In this document: piece after piece, positions 8,463 through 18,486 of the stretch
How positions within the stretch are numbered: the first letter of the stretch is position 1
How the letters are laid out: each line of letters opens with the position of its first letter
Source: Variovorax soli NBRC 106424
GTDB lineage: Bacteria > Pseudomonadota > Gammaproteobacteria > Burkholderiales > Burkholderiaceae_C
Assembly (NCBI RefSeq): GCF_001591385.1
Contig: NZ_BCUU01000047.1
Span: forward strand, 1 to 40,598
Length of the DNA stretch: 40,598 nucleotides
Direction: 5' to 3'
The notes under the pieces: model-generated
Databases searched by the model: none
Seen by the model: the letters and a program-made list of their open reading frames with translations, nothing else
Told to the model about the DNA's origin: nothing
Made by a program: the position numbers and the translations under genes

Positions 8463-9026
8463 ATGACCACTATCGCCGAGATCCGCAGCGCGACTGACGC
8501 CAAGATGAACCAGTCGCTGGCTGCATTCCAGAACAACCTGACCAAGATCCGTACCGGCCGCGCCAACCCGGCGCTGCTGGACACCATCCATGTGGAGTAC
8601 TACGGCTCGATGGTGCCGCTGAGCCAGGTGGCCAACGTGGCACTGCTCGACGCACGCACCATCAGCGTCCAGCCCTGGGAAAAGGGCATGGGCGCCAAGA
8701 TCGAGAAGGCCATCCGCGAGAGCGACCTGGGCCTGAACCCGGCCAGCATGGGCGACCTGATCCGCGTGCCGATGCCGCCCATGAGCGAAGAGCGCCGCAA
8801 GGAAATGACCAAGCTCGTGCGCTCGGAGGGCGAGAACGCCAAGATCGCCACCCGCAACCTGCGCCGCGACGCCAACGAATCGGTCAAGAAGCTGGTCAAG
8901 GACAAGCTGGCTTCCGAAGACGACCAGAAGCGCGCCGAAGCCGAGATCCAGAAGGTGACCGACCGCCACATCGCCGAGATCGACAAGTTGGTCGTGGCCA
9001 AGGAAGCGGAGATCATGGCCGTCTAG
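8463..9026 (+). CDS. frr: Ribosome recycling factor
   Basis: A 187-residue L-shaped tRNA-mimic that, together with EF-G, splits post-termination 70S ribosomes. The long three-helix-bundle pattern is clear, with the conserved [13 protein letters not shown] (residues 28-40) and the basic helix [20 protein letters not shown] near the middle. Length is close to the usual 185. AGGA lies 9 nt before the ATG. uppS follows after 8 nt, which links the translation-factor genes to the envelope genes in one transcription unit. Confidence 0.97.
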   Translation: MTTIAEIRSATDAKMNQSLAAFQNNLTKIRTGRANPALLDTIHVEYYGSMVPLSQVANVALLDARTISVQPWEKGMGAKIEKAIRESDLGLNPASMGDLIRVPMPPMSEERRKEMTKLVRSEGENAKIATRNLRRDANESVKKLVKDKLASEDDQKRAEAEIQKVTDRHIAEIDKLVVAKEAEIMAV

Positions 9027-9034
9027 GCCTTTCC

Positions 9035-9775
9035 ATGAGCAGTTCGACCGGGGCAGCCCCCCCTCATCACGTCGCCATCGTCATGGATGGCAACGGTCGC
9101 TGGGCGACCAAGCGCTTCTTGCCGCGCGTCGCGGGGCACAAGCAAGGGGTGGAGTCGCTGCGCCGTTGCGTCAAGGCCTGCGCCGACCGCGGCGTGGGTG
9201 TGCTCACGGTGTTTGCCTTCTCGTCGGAGAACTGGAGCCGGCCGGCCGAGGAGGTCTCGGGCCTCATGGAACTGATGGTGATGGCCCTGGGGCGCGAAGT
9301 GCCGCGCCTGCGTGACGATGGCGTGCGTCTGCATTTTGTCGGTGCGCGCGAAGGCTGGACCGACAAGATCGCCCGGGGAATCGTCCAGGCCGAAGCGGCG
9401 ACGGCGGACAACACGCGCCTGGTGCTCAACGTCTGTTTCAACTACGGCGGGCGCTGGGACATCGCCCACGCCGCGCAGCAGCTGGCGAGCCGGGGCGAGT
9501 CGATCACCGAAGAAACCCTGAACCGCGAACTGGCGCTGGCGCACGTGCCCGATCCGGACCTGTTCATCCGCACCGGCGGCGAGCAGCGCCTGTCCAACTT
9601 CCTGCTGTGGCAGAGCGCCTATTCCGAACTCTTCTTCAGCCATCGCCTCTGGCCCGATTTCGACGAGGCCGCGCTGGACGAGGCCATTGCCGCCTACCAG
9701 GGCAGGGAACGCCGCTTCGGCAAGACCTCGGATCAACTGGCAACTTCGGGTACGCACACGCTGCGTACCGCCTGA
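9035..9775 (+). CDS. uppS: Undecaprenyl diphosphate synthase (cis-prenyltransferase)
   Basis: A 246-residue enzyme that condenses eight isopentenyl diphosphates onto farnesyl diphosphate to make the C55 carrier for peptidoglycan and LPS sugars. The catalytic Asp18 lies in VAIVMDGNGRWA. FAFSSENW and the C-terminal RTGGEQRLSNFLLWQSAYSE bind the diphosphate and isopentenyl substrate. The length is typical. It ends 7 nt before the cdsA start. Dxr, encoded just downstream, feeds its isoprenoid substrate. Confidence 0.96.
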   Translation: MSSSTGAAPPHHVAIVMDGNGRWATKRFLPRVAGHKQGVESLRRCVKACADRGVGVLTVFAFSSENWSRPAEEVSGLMELMVMALGREVPRLRDDGVRLHFVGAREGWTDKIARGIVQAEAATADNTRLVLNVCFNYGGRWDIAHAAQQLASRGESITEETLNRELALAHVPDPDLFIRTGGEQRLSNFLLWQSAYSELFFSHRLWPDFDEAALDEAIAAYQGRERRFGKTSDQLATSGTHTLRTA

Positions 9776-9782
9776 GCCGCAC

Positions 9783-10628
9783 ATGCTCAAGCAACGCATC
9801 ATCACGGCCGTCGTCCTGCTGGCCATCCTGCTGCCTGCGCTTTTCTATCCGTCCTACGTGCCGTTCGCGGTGGTGATGCTGGTGCTCATCGGCGCCGCGG
9901 CGTGGGAGTGGGGGCGCCTGAACGGTTGCGGCCCGCGCCTGTCGGTGTTCCTGGGCGTCGAGGCGGTGGCGCTGTGCGGGCTTTCTTGGTGGCTGGGCCT
10001 GTTGCAGCAGCGCCTTCCCTTGGTGTGGATCGTCGCGGGCGGCGCATGGGTGCTGTGCGGCGGACTCCTGCTGCGTGCCGGTGTGGCGGGCTGGCCGTCG
10101 GTCCCGCGCGCGCTGCGCCTGGTCGGCGGGCTGCTCGCGCTGTGGGTCGCGTGGCTGGCCGCGGTGCAGGCGCGCGTCGTCGGCATCAACTTCCTGCTGT
10201 CGCTGCTGGTGCTGGTCTGGGTGGCAGACGTGTTCGCCTATTTCGCCGGGCGCGCCTTCGGCCTGCGGTTCACGCGCGGCAAGCTGGCGCCCTCCATCAG
10301 TCCTGGCAAGAGCTGGGAGGGGGTGTGGGGCGGCGTCGTCGGTGTGCTGGTGCTGGCGCTGGCCTGGGTCTGGGCCGACGACGCAGCGCGCGCCGACGTC
10401 GCCAGCCTGTACACGCGGCTGGCCGAGCGCGGCTGGTGGCAGCTGCCCCTGGGCGTGGTGTTTCTCTCCATGATGAGCGTCGTGGGCGACCTGATCGAAT
10501 CGCTGGTCAAGCGCAGCGCCGGTGCCAAGGACAGCAGCAACCTGCTGCCCGGCCACGGCGGCGTGCTGGACCGGGTGGATGCACTGTTGCCAACCCTCCC
10601 TCTAGCGATGATGCTGGCTTTCCTGTGA
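9783..10628 (+). CDS. cdsA: Phosphatidate cytidylyltransferase
   Basis: A 281-residue multi-helix membrane enzyme that makes CDP-diacylglycerol from phosphatidic acid and CTP, the branch point of all phospholipids. About eight hydrophobic segments are visible. The C-terminal segment [28 protein letters not shown] is the CdsA signature with its metal-binding Asp residues. Start is ATG at 9783 (MLKQRIIT), 7 nt after uppS. There is no strong Shine-Dalgarno, so coupling with uppS is likely. Its stop overlaps the GTG start of dxr. Confidence 0.94.
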   Translation: MLKQRIITAVVLLAILLPALFYPSYVPFAVVMLVLIGAAAWEWGRLNGCGPRLSVFLGVEAVALCGLSWWLGLLQQRLPLVWIVAGGAWVLCGGLLLRAGVAGWPSVPRALRLVGGLLALWVAWLAAVQARVVGINFLLSLLVLVWVADVFAYFAGRAFGLRFTRGKLAPSISPGKSWEGVWGGVVGVLVLALAWVWADDAARADVASLYTRLAERGWWQLPLGVVFLSMMSVVGDLIESLVKRSAGAKDSSNLLPGHGGVLDRVDALLPTLPLAMMLAFL

Positions 10629-11815
10629 ATCCGATTTCGAAAAAACGCGTCACGGTGCTGGGCTCGACGGGCTCGGTGGGCGTGAGCACGCTCGACGTGA
10701 TCGCGCGCCACCCCGGGCACTTCGAGGTTTTTGCCCTGTCGGCCGCGACCCGCGTGGACGAACTGCTGGCGCAGTGCCGGCGCTTCAAGCCGCGCTTTGC
10801 CGTCATGGCCAGCGCGCCGCATGCGGCCCAGTTGGCCGGCAAGCTGCGCGACAACGATATTCCGACCCAGGTGCTGGATTCGCCCGATGCGCTCGAGCGC
10901 ATTGCCGCGCACGAAGAGGTGGACGCCGTCATGGCCGCCATCGTCGGCGCCGCGGGGCTGCCGCCTTGCCTGGCGGCGGCGCGGGCCGGCAAGCGCCTTC
11001 TGCTGGCGAACAAGGAAGCGCTGGTGGTCGGCGCCGACCTGTTCATGACGGCCGTCCGGGAGGGAGGTGCCTCCTTGCTGCCGATCGACAGCGAGCACTC
11101 GGCCATCTTCCAGTCCCTGCCGGAAGACCCGGCCACCTGGCCGCGCCGGATCGACAAGATCATCCTGACCGCCTCAGGCGGCCCCTTCCGCACGCGAAGG
11201 CCCGCAACGCTTGGCGAGGTGACGCCGGAAGAGGCATGCGCCCATCCCAACTGGGTGATGGGCCGCAAGATCTCGGTGGATTCGGCCACCATGATGAACA
11301 AGGCACTCGAGGTGATCGAGGCGCGCTACCTGTTCGGCGTGTCGCCGGACCAGATCGAGGTGGTGATCCATCCGCAAAGCGTCATCCACTCGATGGTGCA
11401 GTTCACCGATGCCTCGGTGATCGCCCAACTCGGCACGCCGGACATGCGCGTGCCCATCGCGTGTGGCCTGGCCTGGCCGGAGCGCCTGGAAAGTGGCGCC
11501 ACGCGGCTCGATTTCCGCAGCCTCTCGGCGCTGACCTTCGAGGAACCCGACGCGGTGCGTTTCCCGGGCCTGCAACTGGCCTGGCAGGCGTTGCGCGCGG
11601 CATCGGGAACCACGGCGGTGCTCAATGCCGCGAACGAGATCGCCGTCGAAGCCTTCCTGGACGGCCGGCTGCGCTTTGACCGGATTCATGCGGTCAACCT
11701 GGAAACTTTGGAGGCCGTGCTGCCCTCCAAGCCGGCATCGCTGGCCGACCTGCTGGACCTGGATGCCAGCGCGCGCCGTGCGGCCCGTGCGGCCGCGCAG
11801 CGCATGGCGGCCTGA
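10625..11815 (+). CDS. dxr: 1-deoxy-D-xylulose 5-phosphate reductoisomerase
   Basis: A 396-residue enzyme (E. coli 398) that converts DXP to 2-C-methyl-D-erythritol 4-phosphate with NADPH, the committed step of the MEP isoprenoid pathway. LGSTGSVG (12-19) binds [16 protein letters not shown] holds the metal-binding Asp and Glu, and the [21 protein letters not shown] region gives substrate contacts and the flexible loop. The start is GTG at 10625, whose bases overlap the cdsA TGA (GTGA), so it is translationally coupled. A longer upstream reading frame exists but only shadows cdsA. Confidence 0.96.
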   Translation: MNPISKKRVTVLGSTGSVGVSTLDVIARHPGHFEVFALSAATRVDELLAQCRRFKPRFAVMASAPHAAQLAGKLRDNDIPTQVLDSPDALERIAAHEEVDAVMAAIVGAAGLPPCLAAARAGKRLLLANKEALVVGADLFMTAVREGGASLLPIDSEHSAIFQSLPEDPATWPRRIDKIILTASGGPFRTRRPATLGEVTPEEACAHPNWVMGRKISVDSATMMNKALEVIEARYLFGVSPDQIEVVIHPQSVIHSMVQFTDASVIAQLGTPDMRVPIACGLAWPERLESGATRLDFRSLSALTFEEPDAVRFPGLQLAWQALRAASGTTAVLNAANEIAVEAFLDGRLRFDRIHAVNLETLEAVLPSKPASLADLLDLDASARRAARAAAQRMAA

Positions 11816-11840
11816 AGCGCAACCTCAAGCCCTGGCTGCC

Positions 11841-13211
11841 ATGCTCACCGTCATTGCCTTCATCGTCGCCCTGGCCGTTCTCATCGCCGTGCACGAGTGG
11901 GGGCACTACCGCGTGGCCGTGGCCTGCGGCGTGAAGGTGCTGCGCTTTTCCATCGGCTTCGGCCATGTGCTCTACCGGTGGCAGCCCAGGCGGCAGCACC
12001 CGGGCCAGGAAACCGAGTTCGTCATCGGCGCCTTCCCGCTGGGCGGCTATGTCCGCATGCTCGACGAGCGCGAGGCACCTGTGGAGCCGCACGAGCGTCA
12101 CCGGGCCTTCAACACCCAGCCGCTTCGTTCGCGTGCGGCCATCGTGGCCGCGGGGCCGCTGGCCAACCTGCTGCTGGCGGTGGTGCTGTATGCCACGGTC
12201 AACTGGATCGGTGTCGATGAGCCGGTCGCCCGGCTGGCGCGCCCGGTGGCGGGCTCGATGGCGGAGCAGGCCGGCCTGCGCGGCGGCGAGCAGGTGACGC
12301 GCGCCGGGTTCGACGGTGAACTGGAGCCCGTTGCGTCCTTCGACGATCTGCGCTGGCGCCTCACCCGAGGCGCGCTGGAGAGCCGCGACCTGACGCTGGA
12401 GATCGATGCCGACGGACGGGGGCGGATTCAAACCCTGGTATTGCCGCTCAGCGATGTCGAGGCCAAGGATGCGGATGCGCAGCTGTTCAGGCGAATCGGG
12501 ATCGTGGTTCCGCTGACGCTTCCCGAAATCGGCGACGTCATGGCAGGCGGTGCGGCCGAACGGGCAGGGCTTCGGCGTGGCGACCTGGTGTTGTCCGTCG
12601 GGCCGACCCAGATCATCGACGGCCAGCAGCTGCGGGAGGCCATCCGGGCTTCCATCGATGGCGACCAGCCGCGCGAGCAGGCCTGGCGCGTGCAGCGTGG
12701 CGGCCAGATGGTCGAGTTGCAGGTGGCCCCGGAGGTGCGAAGCGACGCAGCGGGCAAGTTCGGCCGCATCGGCGCGTACGTGGGCGCGCCGCCGGAAGTC
12801 GTCACGGTGCGCCAGGGCCCGCTGGACGGCCTCTGGGCCGGCGTGGTGCGTACCTGGGAGGTGTCGGCGCTCACGGTTCGAATGATGGGCAAGATGCTCA
12901 TCGGCGAGGCTTCGCTCAAGAACATCAGCGGGCCGCTCACCATTGCCGACTACGCCGGCAAGTCGGCCAGCCTCGGATTCACCCAGTACCTGACCTTTCT
13001 CGCCCTGATCAGCGTCAGCCTGGGCGTGCTGAACCTCATGCCGCTCCCGGTCCTCGATGGAGGACACCTGATGTATTATCTTTGGGAGGGCCTCACCGGC
13101 AAGAGCGTGTCAGACGCCTGGATGGAAAGGCTGCAGCGTGGAGGCGTTGCGCTGCTGCTGGTCATGATGTCCATCGCGCTCTTCAACGACGTGACTCGGC
13201 TCTTTGGTTAA
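11841..13211 (+). CDS. rseP: RIP zinc metalloprotease RseP (site-2 protease)
   Basis: A 456-residue intramembrane protease of the cytoplasmic membrane. It cleaves anti-sigma-E factors after the first DegS-type cut and also clears remnant signal peptides. The zinc motif HEWGH is at residues 18-22 in the first helix. LNLMPLPVLDGGHLMYYLWE near the C-terminus supplies the third zinc ligand in its LDG motif. Two PDZ domains lie between (for example GSMAEQAGLRGGEQV and GGAAERAGLRRGDLV). Start is ATG at 11841, 25 nt after dxr. The position directly upstream of bamA is conserved in proteobacteria and fits its envelope-stress role. Confidence 0.95.
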   Translation: MLTVIAFIVALAVLIAVHEWGHYRVAVACGVKVLRFSIGFGHVLYRWQPRRQHPGQETEFVIGAFPLGGYVRMLDEREAPVEPHERHRAFNTQPLRSRAAIVAAGPLANLLLAVVLYATVNWIGVDEPVARLARPVAGSMAEQAGLRGGEQVTRAGFDGELEPVASFDDLRWRLTRGALESRDLTLEIDADGRGRIQTLVLPLSDVEAKDADAQLFRRIGIVVPLTLPEIGDVMAGGAAERAGLRRGDLVLSVGPTQIIDGQQLREAIRASIDGDQPREQAWRVQRGGQMVELQVAPEVRSDAAGKFGRIGAYVGAPPEVVTVRQGPLDGLWAGVVRTWEVSALTVRMMGKMLIGEASLKNISGPLTIADYAGKSASLGFTQYLTFLALISVSLGVLNLMPLPVLDGGHLMYYLWEGLTGKSVSDAWMERLQRGGVALLLVMMSIALFNDVTRLFG

Positions 13212-13247
13212 CTTTCGCCCGGCCGCGTCGCGCCGGCCCAATCTCTG

Positions 13248-15659
13248 ATGAAAAAAACATTCAGCAGCTTCCGCCTGCGCAGCATCGTCGTACTTGTTGC
13301 CGGGGCGGTTTCGACACTGGCTGCTTGGGCCGTCGAACCCTTCACCATTCGAGACATCCGGGTCGAAGGCCTGCAGCGGGTCGAGCCCGGCACCATCTTC
13401 GCTTCCATGCCCATCCGCGTGGGTGACACGTACACCGACGAAAGCGGCTCGGCGGCCATCCGCGCGCTGTTCGACCTGGGCCTGTTCAAGGACGTGCGCA
13501 TCGACGTGAACGGCAACGTGGTGGTGGTGATCGTCGAGGAGCGACCCACCATCGCCGATGTCGACTTCGTCGGCGCCAAGGAATTCGACAAGGATGCGCT
13601 CAAGAAGGCGCTGCGCGATGTCGGGCTGGCCGACGGCCGTCCGTACGACAAGGCGCTGGCCGACCGCGCGGAGCAGGAGCTCAAGCGCCAGTACGTGAGC
13701 CGCAGCCTCTACAACGCCGAGGTCGTGACGACGGTCACGCCGATCGAACGCAACCGCGTGAACCTGACGTTCACCGTGACGGAAGGCGAGCCGGCCCGCA
13801 TCCGCGAGATCCGGATCGTGGGCAACAAGGCGTACAGCGAGTCGACGCTCCTCGGGCTGTTCGACCAGGACACGGGGGGCTGGCTGAGCTGGTACACCAA
13901 GTCCAACCAGTACTCGCGTGCCAAGCTCAATGCCGACCTCGAAACCCTGCGCTCGTACTACCTGCAGCGCGGCTATCTGGAGTTCCGCATCGACTCCACG
14001 CAGGTGGCCATCTCCCCCGACCGGCAGGATCTGTCGGTGACCGTGAACGTCACCGAAGGCGAGAAGTTCGTGGTGTCCGGCGTCAAACTGGAAGGCAACT
14101 TCCTGGGCCGCGAGGACGAGTTCAAGTCGCTGGTGACCATCGAGCCGGGCGAGCCCTACAACGGCGAGCAGGTGACCCAGACCACCAAGGCGTTCACCGA
14201 CTATTTCGGTACCTTCGGCTATGCCTTCGCACGCGTGCAGGCCCGCCCCGAGGTCGACCGCGTGAACAACCGCGTCGCCCTGACGCTGCAGGCCGATCCT
14301 TCGCGCCGCGTCTACGTTCGCCGCATTTCGGTCAGCGGCAACAACCGGACGCGCGATGAAGTGATTCGACGCGAGTTCCGCCAGTACGAGGCGTCCTGGT
14401 ATGACGGCGACCGCATCAAGCTGTCGCGCGACCGGGTGGACCGGCTGGGTTACTTCACCGATGTCAACGTCGACACCACGGAGGTGCCCGGCTCGCCGGA
14501 CCAGGTCGACCTGGCCATGACGGTGGTCGAAAAGCCGACGGGCGCCCTGCAACTCGGCGCCGGCTATTCGTCGGCCGAAAAGGTGTCGTTCAACTTCGGC
14601 ATCTCGCAGGAAAACGTGTTCGGCTCGGGCAACTATCTCGGCCTGCAACTCAACACCAGCAAGTACAACCGCGTCATCCAGCTGACGAGTACCAATCCGT
14701 ACTTCACGCAGGACGGCATTTCGCGCACCTTCGATATCTATCACCGGACCACCCGGCCGTACTATGTGGAAGACGGCGACTACACGTTGACCAACGAGGG
14801 TGGCAGCATCCGCTTCGGCGTGCCGTTCAGCGAAGTCGACACGGTGTACTTCGGCGTGGGTCTGGAGCGCTACGGCTTCGATCCGGGCAGCAACGCGGCA
14901 ACCGCCATTCCGCAGGCTTACCGGGATTACTTCGGTTGTACGCTGTCGCCGGCGGATCCCAACTACATCGCGGGTTGCAGCAACGACAGCGTCTGGGGCA
15001 TTCCTTTGACCGTCGCATGGGCTCGCGACGCACGGGACAGCGCCCTGGTGCCGACGCGCGGACGCCTGCAGCGCGCCAACCTGGAAATCGGCTCCGGCGG
15101 CGACATGAAGTACTACAAGGGCAGCTACCAGATCCAGCAGTTCATTCCGCTGTCCAAGCAGTACACCTTTGCCATGAACGCCGAGGTGGGCTATGGCAAG
15201 GCGTACGGCGACAACATCTACCCGATCTTCAAGAACTTCTACGCCGGTGGCCTCGGTTCCATCCGAGGCTTCGAGCAGAACTCGCTGGGTCCGCGCGACA
15301 GCGTCACCAGCGCTTCGCTGGGCGGTACCAAAAAAGCGGTCTTCAACGCCGAAATCAATGCGCCGTTCCCGGGCGCAGGCAATGACCGCACGCTGCGCCT
15401 GTACAGCTTCTTCGACATCGGCAACGTGTTCGCCGACCGCACCACGGACATGACCGACGCCCAATGGGATGCGCAGCGCAAGCTTCGCTCCTCGGTCGGC
15501 ATCGGCATCAGTTGGGTTTCCCCGCTCGGTCCGCTGCGCCTGGCCTACGCCTTCCCGATCCAATACCAGGACGAAGAGGTCGGCACGCAGGGGCAGCCCG
15601 GCTACATCCCCAAGGATAGAATTCAGCGGATCCAATTCCAGATCGGAACCTCGTTTTAA
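13248..15659 (+). CDS. bamA: Outer membrane protein assembly factor BamA
   Basis: An 803-residue Omp85 protein, the core of the BAM complex that folds beta-barrels into the outer membrane. A signal peptide (1-28, cut after AWA) is followed by about five POTRA domains; IRDIRVEGLQRVEPGTIF begins POTRA1. A 16-strand barrel follows. GSIRGFEQNSLGPRD is the RGF motif of extracellular loop 6. The last residue is Phe (QIGTSF), the usual C-terminal barrel signal. There is no clear Shine-Dalgarno; the gap to rseP is 36 nt. skp follows with a TAATG overlap. Confidence 0.96.
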   Translation: MKKTFSSFRLRSIVVLVAGAVSTLAAWAVEPFTIRDIRVEGLQRVEPGTIFASMPIRVGDTYTDESGSAAIRALFDLGLFKDVRIDVNGNVVVVIVEERPTIADVDFVGAKEFDKDALKKALRDVGLADGRPYDKALADRAEQELKRQYVSRSLYNAEVVTTVTPIERNRVNLTFTVTEGEPARIREIRIVGNKAYSESTLLGLFDQDTGGWLSWYTKSNQYSRAKLNADLETLRSYYLQRGYLEFRIDSTQVAISPDRQDLSVTVNVTEGEKFVVSGVKLEGNFLGREDEFKSLVTIEPGEPYNGEQVTQTTKAFTDYFGTFGYAFARVQARPEVDRVNNRVALTLQADPSRRVYVRRISVSGNNRTRDEVIRREFRQYEASWYDGDRIKLSRDRVDRLGYFTDVNVDTTEVPGSPDQVDLAMTVVEKPTGALQLGAGYSSAEKVSFNFGISQENVFGSGNYLGLQLNTSKYNRVIQLTSTNPYFTQDGISRTFDIYHRTTRPYYVEDGDYTLTNEGGSIRFGVPFSEVDTVYFGVGLERYGFDPGSNAATAIPQAYRDYFGCTLSPADPNYIAGCSNDSVWGIPLTVAWARDARDSALVPTRGRLQRANLEIGSGGDMKYYKGSYQIQQFIPLSKQYTFAMNAEVGYGKAYGDNIYPIFKNFYAGGLGSIRGFEQNSLGPRDSVTSASLGGTKKAVFNAEINAPFPGAGNDRTLRLYSFFDIGNVFADRTTDMTDAQWDAQRKLRSSVGIGISWVSPLGPLRLAYAFPIQYQDEEVGTQGQPGYIPKDRIQRIQFQIGTSF

Positions 15660-16213
15660 TGAACCATTTGCTTCGTGCCGCCGCGGCACTGCTGGTGCCG
15701 GCCTTTGCGCTCTGCGCAATGCCGGCGCAGGCACAGGAAACCTTTCGCGTCGGCTTCGTGAACCCCGATCGCGTGCTGCGCGAGGCGCAGCCGGCCAAGG
15801 CCGCGCAGGCCAAGCTGGAGGCGGAGTTCACCAAGCGCGACAAGGATCTGCAGGCGCAGGGAGCCGAGCTCAAGGCGGCGTCCGAGCGCTTCGAGCGTGA
15901 GGCCCCCACGCTGTCGGACACGCAGCGCGCGCAGCGCCAGCGCCAGCTGATCGAGCAGGACCGCGAATTCCAGCGCAAGCGCCGCGAGTTCCAGGAAGAC
16001 CTCAACGCCCGCAAGAACGAAGAGCTGCAGGCCGTGTACGAGCGCGCCAATCGCGTCGTCAAGCAGGTGGCCGAGGCGGAGAAGTACGACGCCATCCTGC
16101 AGGAGGCGATCTACATCAATCCCAAGCACGACATCACCGACAAGGTGATCAAGGCCCTCAACGCCTCTGGCCCGACCGGCTCCCCGGCGCCCGGCGGCAC
16201 CAACGGCAAGTAG
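15659..16213 (+). CDS. skp: Periplasmic OmpH/Skp-family chaperone
   Basis: A 184-residue periplasmic holdase that carries unfolded outer-membrane proteins to BamA. A signal peptide covers residues 1-25 (cut AQA/QET). The mature protein is a trimerising small beta core plus a long, highly charged alpha-helical hairpin ([20 protein letters not shown] and onward), which forms the tentacles. The start ATG shares one base with the bamA stop (TAATG), so the two are coupled. The length is like E. coli Skp (161) with a short Gly/Pro tail. Confidence 0.92.
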   Translation: MNHLLRAAAALLVPAFALCAMPAQAQETFRVGFVNPDRVLREAQPAKAAQAKLEAEFTKRDKDLQAQGAELKAASERFEREAPTLSDTQRAQRQRQLIEQDREFQRKRREFQEDLNARKNEELQAVYERANRVVKQVAEAEKYDAILQEAIYINPKHDITDKVIKALNASGPTGSPAPGGTNGK

Positions 16214-16238
16214 GCCCGGCGCAAGCTGGCGGACCGGC

Positions 16239-17225
16239 GTGGCACTGCAACTCGCGGCCATCGTTGATGCTCTGGGAGGCGAGCTGCACGGCGACGGCGG
16301 CCGCACCATCGAGCGGCTCGCGCCCCTGCAGACGGCCGGCCAGAACGAGCTCACCTTTCTCTCCAACCCCAAGTTCGTGAAGGACCTGGCGGCCTCGCGT
16401 GCCGGTTGCGTGATCGTTTCGCCGGCGGTGCAAGAGGCGGCTGCGGCGCGGGGCGACTTCATTCTCACGCCGGACCCTTATCTCTACTTTGCACGACTGA
16501 CGCAGCTCTGGAAGGCGCACCACGCACCGCCCAAGGGCGAGCGCATCCACCCCAGCGCGGTGGTCCACCCCGAAGCGGTGATCGACGCCACGGCCGAGAT
16601 CGGCCCGCTGTGCGTGGTGGAGCGGGGCGCCCGCATCGGCGCCGGCACGGTGCTCAAGTCTCGCGTCACCGTCAGCGAAGGCTGCGTCATCGGTGCGCGC
16701 TGCCTGGTTCATCCGGGTGCCGTGATCGGAGCCGACGGATTCGGCCTGGCGCCGCACGAGGGGACATGGGTCAAGATCGAGCAGCTGGGCGCGGTGCGCA
16801 TCGGCGACGACGTGGAAATCGGTGCCAACACCTGCATCGACCGTGGTGCACTTGAAGACACGGTGATCGAAGACGGGGTCAAGCTCGATAACCTGATCCA
16901 GATCGGCCACAACGTGCGCATCGGCCGCAACACGGCCATGGCCGGCTGCTCGGCGGTCGCGGGCAGCGCGGTGATCGGCCCGAACTGCACCATTGCGGGT
17001 GCGGGCATGGTGCTGGGCCACCTGACGCTGGCCGAAGGTGTTCATGTGTCGGCGGCTTCGCTGGTCACGCGCTCCATCCACAAGCCCGGCCAATACACCG
17101 GCGTGTTTCCCATCGACGAAAATGCGGCCTGGGAGAAGAATGCCGCGACCCTGCGGCACCTCCATTCACTGCGCGAGCGCGTCAAGGCGCTGGAGAAGGG
17201 CCTCGCGCAAGACAATAAATCATGA
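16239..17225 (+). CDS. lpxD: UDP-3-O-(3-hydroxyacyl)glucosamine N-acyltransferase
   Basis: A 328-residue trimeric enzyme of lipid A synthesis that adds the N-linked 3-hydroxyacyl chain from acyl-ACP. An N-terminal uridine-binding domain (about 1-100) precedes left-handed beta-helix hexapeptide repeats, for example [19 protein letters not shown]. The catalytic His lies in [18 protein letters not shown]-terminal helix binds ACP. Start is GTG at 16239, 25 nt after skp. The stop overlaps the fabZ start (ATGA), giving tight coupling within lpxD-fabZ-lpxA-lpxB. Confidence 0.96.
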   Translation: MALQLAAIVDALGGELHGDGGRTIERLAPLQTAGQNELTFLSNPKFVKDLAASRAGCVIVSPAVQEAAAARGDFILTPDPYLYFARLTQLWKAHHAPPKGERIHPSAVVHPEAVIDATAEIGPLCVVERGARIGAGTVLKSRVTVSEGCVIGARCLVHPGAVIGADGFGLAPHEGTWVKIEQLGAVRIGDDVEIGANTCIDRGALEDTVIEDGVKLDNLIQIGHNVRIGRNTAMAGCSAVAGSAVIGPNCTIAGAGMVLGHLTLAEGVHVSAASLVTRSIHKPGQYTGVFPIDENAAWEKNAATLRHLHSLRERVKALEKGLAQDNKS

Positions 17226-17674
17226 CTGACAACACGCTCGACATTCATCAGATCCTCAAGCTGCTGCCGCATCGCTATCCCTTCCTGCTCGTCGACCGCG
17301 TCGTCGGCATGGAAAAGGGCAAGCGCATCACGGCCTTGAAGAACGTGACGATGAATGAGCCGTTCTTCAACGGCCATTTCCCGCACCGTCCCGTGATGCC
17401 CGGCGTGCTCATGCTCGAGGCGATGGCACAGGCCGCCGCATTGCTGTCGTTTCGCTCGCTGGACATCGTCCCAGACGACAACATGATCTATTACTTCGCC
17501 GCCATCGACGGCGCGCGCTTTAAGCGGCCGGTGGAGCCGGGCGACCAGCTCATCCTGGAAGTCGAGATCGAGCGCATGAAGGCCGGCATTTCCAAGTTCC
17601 GGGGCCGCGCCCTGGTGGGCGAGGAGCTGGCGTGCGAAGCGCAGCTCATGTGCGCCATGCGCCAGATCAGCTGA
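17222..17674 (+). CDS. fabZ: 3-hydroxyacyl-[acyl-carrier-protein] dehydratase
   Basis: A 150-residue hot-dog fold dehydratase that forms trans-2-enoyl-ACP in fatty acid elongation. It competes with LpxA and LpxD for 3-hydroxyacyl-ACP, which explains its place among lpx genes. [20 protein letters not shown] contains the catalytic His52 and Glu66. The length is typical. It overlaps lpxD by 4 nt and is followed 16 nt later by lpxA. Confidence 0.97.
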   Translation: MTDNTLDIHQILKLLPHRYPFLLVDRVVGMEKGKRITALKNVTMNEPFFNGHFPHRPVMPGVLMLEAMAQAAALLSFRSLDIVPDDNMIYYFAAIDGARFKRPVEPGDQLILEVEIERMKAGISKFRGRALVGEELACEAQLMCAMRQIS

Positions 17675-17690
17675 GCCTGGCCGCGAGCGC

Positions 17691-18479
17691 ATGACGCAGA
17701 TTCACCAGACGGCCATCGTCGATCCCAAGGCGCAGCTGGACTCGACGGTCTCTGTGGGGCCCTATGCCGTGGTCGGGCCCGAGGTGCGCATCGGTGCGGG
17801 CACTTCGATTGGCGCGCACTGCGTGGTCGAGGGCCGCACCACCATTGGCCGGGACAATCGCTTTTTCCAGTTCAGTTCGATCGGGGCCGATCCGCAGGAC
17901 AAGAAATACAAGGGCGAGGACACCGAACTCATCATCGGCGACCGCAACACGGTGCGTGAGTTCTGCACCTTCAATCGCGGCGTGCCCGGCGCCGGTGGAC
18001 GCACCACCATCGGCGACGACAACTGGATCATGGCCTACTGCCACATTGCGCACGATTGCCATATCGCCAACAACACGACCATGGCCAACAACACCACGCT
18101 GGCCGGGCATGTGCTGATCGGCGACTGGGTCACCGTGGGCGGACTCACCGGCATCCACCAGTTCGTCAAAGTCGGTGCGCACGCCATGCTCGGCTTTGCC
18201 AGTGCCGTGACGCAGGACGTGCCGCCCTTCATGCTGGTGGATGGCAATCCGCTGGCGGTGCGCGGCTTCAACACCGTGGGCCTCAAGCGCCGGGGATTTT
18301 CAGCAGCGCGCCTTGCCGCAGTGAAGCAGATGCACCGCATTCTGTACCGCGAGGGCAAGACCCTGCAGGAGGCGCGCGAGGCCATCGACGCACTGGCCGC
18401 CCAGAGCCCGGAGGCCGCGCCCGACGTGGCCCTGATGAGCGGCTTCCTGGCCGACGCCACGCGCGGCATCGCGCGCTGA
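17691..18479 (+). CDS. lpxA: UDP-N-acetylglucosamine acyltransferase
   Basis: A 262-residue left-handed beta-helix trimer that performs the first step of lipid A synthesis, transferring a 3-hydroxyacyl chain from ACP to UDP-GlcNAc. Hexapeptide repeats run from residue 7 onward. The catalytic base is His121 in CHIAHDC (E. coli His125). The acyl-chain ruler position equivalent to E. coli Gly173 is Phe169 (AMLGFASAV), a bulky residue that should shorten the acyl pocket. GLKRRGFS precedes the C-terminal helical domain. It lies between fabZ and lpxB in one operon. Confidence 0.96.
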   Translation: MTQIHQTAIVDPKAQLDSTVSVGPYAVVGPEVRIGAGTSIGAHCVVEGRTTIGRDNRFFQFSSIGADPQDKKYKGEDTELIIGDRNTVREFCTFNRGVPGAGGRTTIGDDNWIMAYCHIAHDCHIANNTTMANNTTLAGHVLIGDWVTVGGLTGIHQFVKVGAHAMLGFASAVTQDVPPFMLVDGNPLAVRGFNTVGLKRRGFSAARLAAVKQMHRILYREGKTLQEAREAIDALAAQSPEAAPDVALMSGFLADATRGIAR

Positions 18480-18486
18480 GGCGGCC

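Noticed and set aside
9902..10624. Long N-terminal extension of the dxr frame through cdsA
   Set aside because: Dxr matches its normal length from GTG 10625, and the extension is an out-of-frame shadow of cdsA rich in Arg and Gly.
13208..13248. Possible sigma-E promoter before bamA (TTAACTT and TCTGA)
   Set aside because: The spacing is 29 bp, far from the 16-17 bp needed, and the -10 runs into the start codon.
13110..15734. 874-codon open frame antisense to bamA
   Set aside because: Same codon-register effect; bamA is unambiguous and the antisense product looks compositional.
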